A stretch of 10,151 nt of DNA, taken from positions 1 through 10,151 of the forward strand of contig JBEIDK010000122.1 of assembly GCA_040383485.1 (NCBI GenBank). The letters are read 5' to 3'. This DNA comes from JBEIDK01 sp040383485. Lineage in GTDB: Bacteria; Bacteroidota; Bacteroidia; UBA4408. Shown one piece after another: positions 7,368-10,151 of the stretch. Both the position numbers and the translations under genes were made by a program. The notes beneath the pieces are model-generated. The model searched no databases. It worked only from the letters and a program-made list of their open reading frames with translations, and had not been told where the DNA came from. Within the stretch, counting starts at the first letter, position 1. Every line of letters begins with the position of its first letter.

Positions 7368-7398
7368 CAAATATACCTTTATTATATTATAAACCAAA
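7368..7398 (-). promoter_or_regulatory. Promoter of the RRM protein gene (Bacteroidetes type)
   Basis: On the minus strand a TTTG (7395-7398) is followed by 19 bp and then TATATTTG (7368-7375). Both boxes match the Bacteroidetes primary sigma consensus (TTTG, about 19 bp, TAnnTTTG) without a mismatch. Transcription should begin near 7362, giving a leader of about 90 bases before the ATG at 7271. The leader is A/T-rich with no obvious stable hairpin by eye. Confidence 0.7.
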
Positions 7399-7419
7399 TT
7401 TCATATCATTTTGAAATTT
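7396..7419. repeat. Inverted repeat overlapping the RRM -33 box
   Basis: AAATTTCA (7396-7403) and TGAAATTT (7412-7419) form a perfect 8-bp inverted repeat with an 8-base spacer, overlapping the -33 element of the RRM gene. The position would suit an operator, but the arms are AT-rich in an AT-rich gap, so chance is a real possibility. The rest of 7420-7502, leading to mtgA, shows no clear promoter of its own. Confidence 0.25.
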
Positions 7420-7502
7420 TAAAATCCATCATTAACATATCCATATTAATAATTTTATTTTTCATTATTAGTTTAATTGGCTAAATTATTTTTATTTACA
7501 CC

Positions 7503-8201
7503 ATGATTAAATTCATTCTCCGAGTAATAAAAAGAATTGTTATTTTATTTTTTGTATCTAGTATTTTAATTGTTTTAATCTATCGCTTTTTACCAATACC
7601 TCTTACTCCACTAATGGTATCGAGAATGTTTGAACAATATAAGAATGATAAGGAACTAAAATGCAAAAAAGATTGGATGCCAATTGATAAAATTTCTAAA
7701 AATTTGCAGAAGGCAGTTATAAGTAGTGAAGACCAGAACTTTATGACTCATAATGGATTTGATTTTAAGGCAATAGAAAAAGCTTATAAATATAATCAGA
7801 AAAAGTCATCTAATAAACCAGCAAGGGGCGCTAGTACAATTTCACAACAAACAGCTAAAAACGTATTTCTTTGGCAAGGTAGAACCTATGTTCGTAAAGC
7901 ACTTGAGGTATACTTTACTGCATTAATTGAGTTGTTTTGGAGCAAGGAACGCATACTAGAAGTTTATTTAAATGTGATAGAAATGGGTGATGGTATTTAC
8001 GGAGCTGAAGCTGCTTCGCAGGAATACTTTAATGTTTCAGCAATAAATTTAACCAAGCAACAAGCTGCAAGTATTGCCGCTATACTTCCGAATCCACGTA
8101 AGTGGAAAGCTTCCAATCCTAATGGCAAAACAAAGTATAAAGTAGGCAAAATATTAAATAGAATGAATAAAGCAGTACTTCCGTCAACTGAAAATAAATA
8201 A
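7503..8201 (+). CDS. mtgA: Monofunctional biosynthetic peptidoglycan transglycosylase
   Basis: This family GT51 enzyme polymerises lipid II into glycan strands at the outer face of the inner membrane, without a transpeptidase domain. At 232 residues it is the usual size for monofunctional MtgA and far shorter than class A penicillin-binding proteins. A single N-terminal membrane helix spans about residues 9-28 and is followed by PIPLTPLMV (31-39), typical of MtgA. The GT51 motifs come in order: SSEDQNF with catalytic Glu76 (74-80) plus H83-x-G85; RGASTISQQTAKN (108-120); and KERILEVYLN (148-157) with the second conserved Glu153, followed by the G-x-YGAEAAS stretch (164-172). QQAASIAAILPNP (186-198) closes the domain. 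It is the first plus-strand gene after the divergent gap; the next gene starts 56 bp later behind its own candidate promoter. Confidence 0.95.
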   Translation: MIKFILRVIKRIVILFFVSSILIVLIYRFLPIPLTPLMVSRMFEQYKNDKELKCKKDWMPIDKISKNLQKAVISSEDQNFMTHNGFDFKAIEKAYKYNQKKSSNKPARGASTISQQTAKNVFLWQGRTYVRKALEVYFTALIELFWSKERILEVYLNVIEMGDGIYGAEAASQEYFNVSAINLTKQQAASIAAILPNPRKWKASNPNGKTKYKVGKILNRMNKAVLPSTENK

Positions 8202-8207
8202 GAACTA

Positions 8208-8238
8208 TTTCAATTAATTGATATAATTTCTATATTTT
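8208..8238 (+). promoter_or_regulatory. Candidate promoter of the hydroxyanthranilate dioxygenase gene
   Basis: TTTC (8208-8211), a 19-bp spacer and TATATTTT (8231-8238) match the Bacteroidetes -33/-7 pattern with one mismatch in each box. The start of transcription would be near 8243, giving a leader of about 15 bases before the ATG at 8258. Confidence 0.4.
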
Positions 8239-8257
8239 CGCGAAAAATTTATAAGTT

Positions 8258-8779
8258 ATGGCTATTCTAAAACCTTTTAACATTCATAAGTGGGTTGACG
8301 AAAATCGACATCTTTTAAAACCTCCTGTTGGCAATAAGGTAATATATGAAGATACTGACTTTATTGTTATGATTGTTGGTGGACCAAATTCAAGAAAAGA
8401 TTACCACTTTAACGAGAGTGAAGAATTTTTTTATCAGCTTGAAGGCGACATAACTGTTAGAATTCAAGAAGAAGGAAAACCTGTAGATATGAATATTAAA
8501 GAGGGTGATATTTTTTTACTACCTCCAAGAGTACCGCATAGCCCTATTAGACCAGCAAATACCGTTGGCCTTGTTATAGAAAAGAAGAGAACTCCTCAAG
8601 AAATAGACGCTTTGCAATGGTACTGCGAAAGTTGTAATCATAAAATATTTGAAGAGCAGTTTATGTTAGAAAATATAGAAACTGCTTTTAAAGAAACTTT
8701 TAATAAATTCTATAGTTCTCTTGACCTTAGAACATGTAAAAGGTGTGGCGCTGTAATGGAACCGCCAGCAAAATTATAG
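8258..8779 (+). CDS. nbaC: 3-hydroxyanthranilate 3,4-dioxygenase
   Basis: This cytosolic cupin dioxygenase opens the ring of 3-hydroxyanthranilate with O2 to give 2-amino-3-carboxymuconate semialdehyde, which closes to quinolinate. That is the branch of tryptophan (kynurenine) breakdown that can feed NAD synthesis. The 173-residue protein has the catalytic iron ligands of the family: His50 and Glu56 in DYHFNESEEFFYQLEGD and His94 in PRVPHSP. Substrate-contact residues Arg46, Arg98 and Glu108 also line up with the bacterial enzyme as I remember it. A second rubredoxin-like metal site is complete: Cys123/Cys126 (CESC) and Cys160/Cys163 (CKRC). This is a feature of bacterial rather than animal enzymes. 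No other kynurenine-pathway gene is in the window, so the rest must be elsewhere. The ATG follows a candidate promoter; prfA starts 83 bp downstream. Confidence 0.95.
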   Translation: MAILKPFNIHKWVDENRHLLKPPVGNKVIYEDTDFIVMIVGGPNSRKDYHFNESEEFFYQLEGDITVRIQEEGKPVDMNIKEGDIFLLPPRVPHSPIRPANTVGLVIEKKRTPQEIDALQWYCESCNHKIFEEQFMLENIETAFKETFNKFYSSLDLRTCKRCGAVMEPPAKL

Positions 8780-8862
8780 ACAAAGAATTATAAATGTAAT
8801 GTTCTCTCCACAACTATAAAAGAGAATTTAAGAAATAAATTATAATTCATAATTAATAAAAA

Positions 8863-9936
8863 ATGTTAGATAAATTAGACGCTATAAAGAGGAGATATAA
8901 TGATGTAGAGGTTAAGTTAAGTGACCCTGCAACCATGAGTGATATGAAAAAGTTCGCTACTCTTAATAAAGAATATAAAGACTTGAAAGAGATTGTTGAT
9001 ATGTATCAATCTTACAAGAATGTTCTTGATAATTTAAATGCTGCTCAAGAAATATTAGATACCGAAAAAGATGATGAAATGCTTGAAATGGCTCAACAAG
9101 AGTTACTAGAAAGCACTGAACGTAAAATTAAGATGGAAGAAGAAATTCAATTTATGCTTATTCCAAAAGATCCGGAAGACACAAAGAATGTTGTAATGGA
9201 AATACGTGCAGGTACCGGTGGTGATGAAGCGTCTATTTTCGCTGGCGACTTATACCGAATGTATACTAGATATTTTGACAAAGAAGGTTTGCGTTATGAG
9301 TTGATGGATCATCAAGATGGAACTGCTGGAGGTTATAAAGAAATAATTTTAAACGTAAGTGGCGATAATGTGTTTGGTAAGCTAAAGTTTGAAAGTGGCG
9401 TACATAGAGTTCAAAGAGTTCCGCAAACAGAGACTCAAGGAAGAGTGCATACTTCAGCTGCTAGTGTTATTGTTATGCCAGAAGCAGATGAATTAGATGT
9501 TAAACTACATGAAAACGATATCAGAAAAGATATTTTTTGCAGTTCTGGTCCTGGTGGACAAAGCGTAAACACTACTAAAAGTGCAATTCGTTTGACACAT
9601 ATCCCTACCAACACTGTAGTACAATGTCAAGATGAAAAATCGCAACAAAAAAATTACGCGAAGGCGCTAAGCGTTCTGCGTTCAAGGCTATATGAAGTTG
9701 AATATCAAAAAAGGCTTGCTGCATCTTCTGCTAAACGCAAAACTTTAGTTGCTACTGGCGATAGAAGTGAAAAAATAAGAACGTATAATTATCCTCAAAG
9801 TAGAATGACTGACCATAGGATAGGTTACACAATGTATAACCTTGCTGCTTTTATGGATGGAGACATTGATGAGGTTATGAAAGCACTCCAAATAGCTGAA
9901 AATACTGAAAAGTTAAAAGAAGGAAGTTTGGTATAA
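8863..9936 (+). CDS. prfA: Peptide chain release factor 1
   Basis: RF1 reads UAA and UAG stop codons in the ribosomal A site and triggers release of the finished protein. The 357-residue length is standard. The N-terminal helical domain covers about residues 1-100. The stop-codon recognition motif is PQT (187-189) within RVQRVPQTETQGRVHTSA, fitting the PxT of RF1 and not the SPF of RF2. The peptidyl-hydrolysis motif GGQ is at 231-233 in SSGPGGQSVNTT; its Gln is the residue methylated in many bacteria. No programmed frameshift site is present, as expected for RF1. It is followed by a strong terminator and then pyrF, an adjacency I recall as common in Bacteroidota. Confidence 0.98.
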   Translation: MLDKLDAIKRRYNDVEVKLSDPATMSDMKKFATLNKEYKDLKEIVDMYQSYKNVLDNLNAAQEILDTEKDDEMLEMAQQELLESTERKIKMEEEIQFMLIPKDPEDTKNVVMEIRAGTGGDEASIFAGDLYRMYTRYFDKEGLRYELMDHQDGTAGGYKEIILNVSGDNVFGKLKFESGVHRVQRVPQTETQGRVHTSAASVIVMPEADELDVKLHENDIRKDIFCSSGPGGQSVNTTKSAIRLTHIPTNTVVQCQDEKSQQKNYAKALSVLRSRLYEVEYQKRLAASSAKRKTLVATGDRSEKIRTYNYPQSRMTDHRIGYTMYNLAAFMDGDIDEVMKALQIAENTEKLKEGSLV

Positions 9937-9962
9937 TGCCTTAATAAGTTAACTGAAAATTT

Positions 9963-9995
9963 AAAAGCAACATCTTAAGATGTTGCTTTTTCTTT
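9963..9995 (+). terminator. Intrinsic terminator between prfA and pyrF
   Basis: A perfect 28-bp palindrome (9963-9976 with 9977-9990, AAAAGCAACATCTT and its complement) forms an 11-bp stem with a CTTAAG loop. It is followed on the plus strand by a T-rich tail to 9995. It begins 26 bp after the prfA stop codon. The A-run on the left side means it could also work on the other strand. Confidence 0.85.
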
Positions 9996-10008
9996 AAATA
10001 ATTTGCAA

Positions 10009-10151
10009 ATGAATAAAGACGAATTAATAAAAGAAATATTCACCAAAAAAACTTTTTTGTGCATTGGATTAGATCCTGATTTAGATAAATTTCCAAAACA
10101 TTTATTAGAAACTAGCAATCCTATTTTTGAATTTAATAAAGCAATTATTGA
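10009..10151 (+). CDS. pyrF: Orotidine-5'-phosphate decarboxylase, N-terminal part (cut by window edge)
   Basis: The first 47 codons of the gene are present; the rest lies beyond the window. OMP decarboxylase makes UMP in the last step of pyrimidine synthesis. The start reads MNKDELIKEIFTKKTFLCIG, followed by the substrate-binding strand LCIGLDPDLDKFPKHLL (17-33), where the first Asp is a conserved nucleotide contact, and then IFEFNKAII (39-47), all typical of the PyrF type 2 subfamily. The ATG at 10009-10011 lies 14 bp after the prfA terminator's T-run, so its promoter must overlap that terminator or it depends on read-through. Confidence 0.9.
   Translation, partial: MNKDELIKEIFTKKTFLCIGLDPDLDKFPKHLLETSNPIFEFNKAII

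Noticed and set aside
8802..8826. Weak hairpin (TTCTCT / AGAGAA) between the dioxygenase gene and prfA
   Set aside because: Only 6 bp of stem with a 13-base loop and no T-run after it; not enough to call a terminator.

Overview
The window looks like a low-GC Bacteroidota (Bacteroidetes) chromosome. The support is: AT-rich sequence with Asn/Ile/Lys-rich proteins; promoter boxes matching the phylum's unusual -33 TTTG / -7 TAnnTTTG pattern; a glycine-tailed RRM RNA-binding protein typical of the phylum; a split (N-terminal subunit only) transketolase; and a release factor 1 gene followed by pyrF. Shine-Dalgarno sequences are not evident, as is usual in this group. I cannot name a genus.

Layout. 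Positions 1-7271 are on the minus strand. From right to left they hold: an RRM RNA-binding protein with its own strong promoter and terminator; a very large membrane-anchored protein of unknown function (GTG start) followed 9 bp later by truA; an apparently decayed, frameshifted gene; a fatty-acid desaturase; a transketolase N-terminal subunit; and the first 166 residues of an MFS transporter that runs off the left edge. From 7503 everything is on the plus strand: a monofunctional peptidoglycan glycosyltransferase (mtgA), 3-hydroxyanthranilate 3,4-dioxygenase (nbaC), release factor 1 (prfA) and the start of orotidine-5'-phosphate decarboxylase (pyrF). The two halves diverge from a 231-bp AT-rich region at 7272-7502.

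Transcription units. Four convincing intrinsic terminators (after the transketolase, the desaturase, the RRM gene and prfA) cut the window into short units, so most genes are probably transcribed alone. The exception is the large unknown gene plus truA. The gene content is mostly housekeeping: tRNA modification, translation termination, cell wall, central carbon metabolism, membrane lipid desaturation, NAD and pyrimidine synthesis. The genes do not form one pathway.

Novelty. I found no mobile element, CRISPR array, toxin-antitoxin pair, defence system, biosynthetic cluster, tRNA or rRNA, and no evidence of a new multi-gene system. The items most worth a second look are the 858-residue protein with an evenly spaced C-terminal repeat next to truA, the frameshifted gene at 2843-3333, the transketolase half-gene without its partner, and the promoter and long leader of the RRM gene.
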